Positions 5,771-5,774 of a stretch of 5,774 bases of DNA are shown in pieces. Location: assembly GCA_019686145.1 (NCBI GenBank), contig JADGHK010000190.1:1-5774 (forward strand). Reading direction: 5' to 3'. Under the pieces are notes generated by a model. It was not told the origin of the DNA. It worked only from the letters and a program-made list of their open reading frames with translations, and did no database searches. Both the position numbers and the translations under genes were made by a program. Numbering within the stretch: the first letter of the stretch is position 1; every line of letters starts with the position of its first letter. This stretch comes from Bryobacteraceae bacterium (GTDB lineage Bacteria; Acidobacteriota; Terriglobia; Bryobacterales; Bryobacteraceae).

Positions 5771-5774
5771 GCGA

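Overview
The window reads as a stretch of moderately GC-rich chromosome from a soil-type heterotroph. The best guess is Acidobacteriota of the Solibacter/Bryobacter kind, because exported DUF1080 (3-keto-disaccharide hydrolase) proteins, large Tat-exported hydrolase-like proteins, secreted GGT-like enzymes and DinB-family small proteins are all typical there. This is inferred from protein style; no taxonomic marker other than a tRNA is present.

Layout. Positions 42-4833 hold three minus-strand genes in the order of transcription: a gamma-glutamyltranspeptidase-family Ntn hydrolase (4833-3010), a 670-residue protein resembling D-apionate lactonase ApnL (2984-972), and a DUF1080 / 3-keto-disaccharide hydrolase (884-42). 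The first two are 25 bases apart and the second and third 87 bases apart, so a single transcript is plausible. All three carry export signals (Sec, Tat-like, Sec-like), which suggests a periplasmic or surface set of hydrolases. No transporter, regulator or cytoplasmic catabolic gene lies inside the window to name the substrate. A 65-base divergent gap (4834-4898) with AT-rich -10-like elements separates this block from two plus-strand genes. These are a 54-residue zinc-ribbon protein (4899-5063) that simple length cut-offs tend to miss, and a DinB-family protein (5078-5563) 14 bases later with a strong ribosome binding site. The dinB gene converges on a complete minus-strand tRNA-Ser(GCU) (5770-5677) that has an encoded CCA end.

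What stands out. First, the GGT-family enzyme keeps the autocatalytic threonine and the glycine pair after it, but appears to have lost the residues that bind the gamma-glutamyl group in the E. coli enzyme, so its substrate is probably different. Second, the ApnL-like protein carries a twin-arginine leader, placing a sugar-acid-lactonase-like fold outside the cytoplasm, and has two glutamates placed as in a GH-A-type barrel. Third, the zinc-ribbon gene and dinB sit together as a compact pair, and the zinc-ribbon mRNA may be nearly leaderless. I see no mobile element, CRISPR array, phage gene or long repeat. There is no gene-free stretch longer than about 115 bases.
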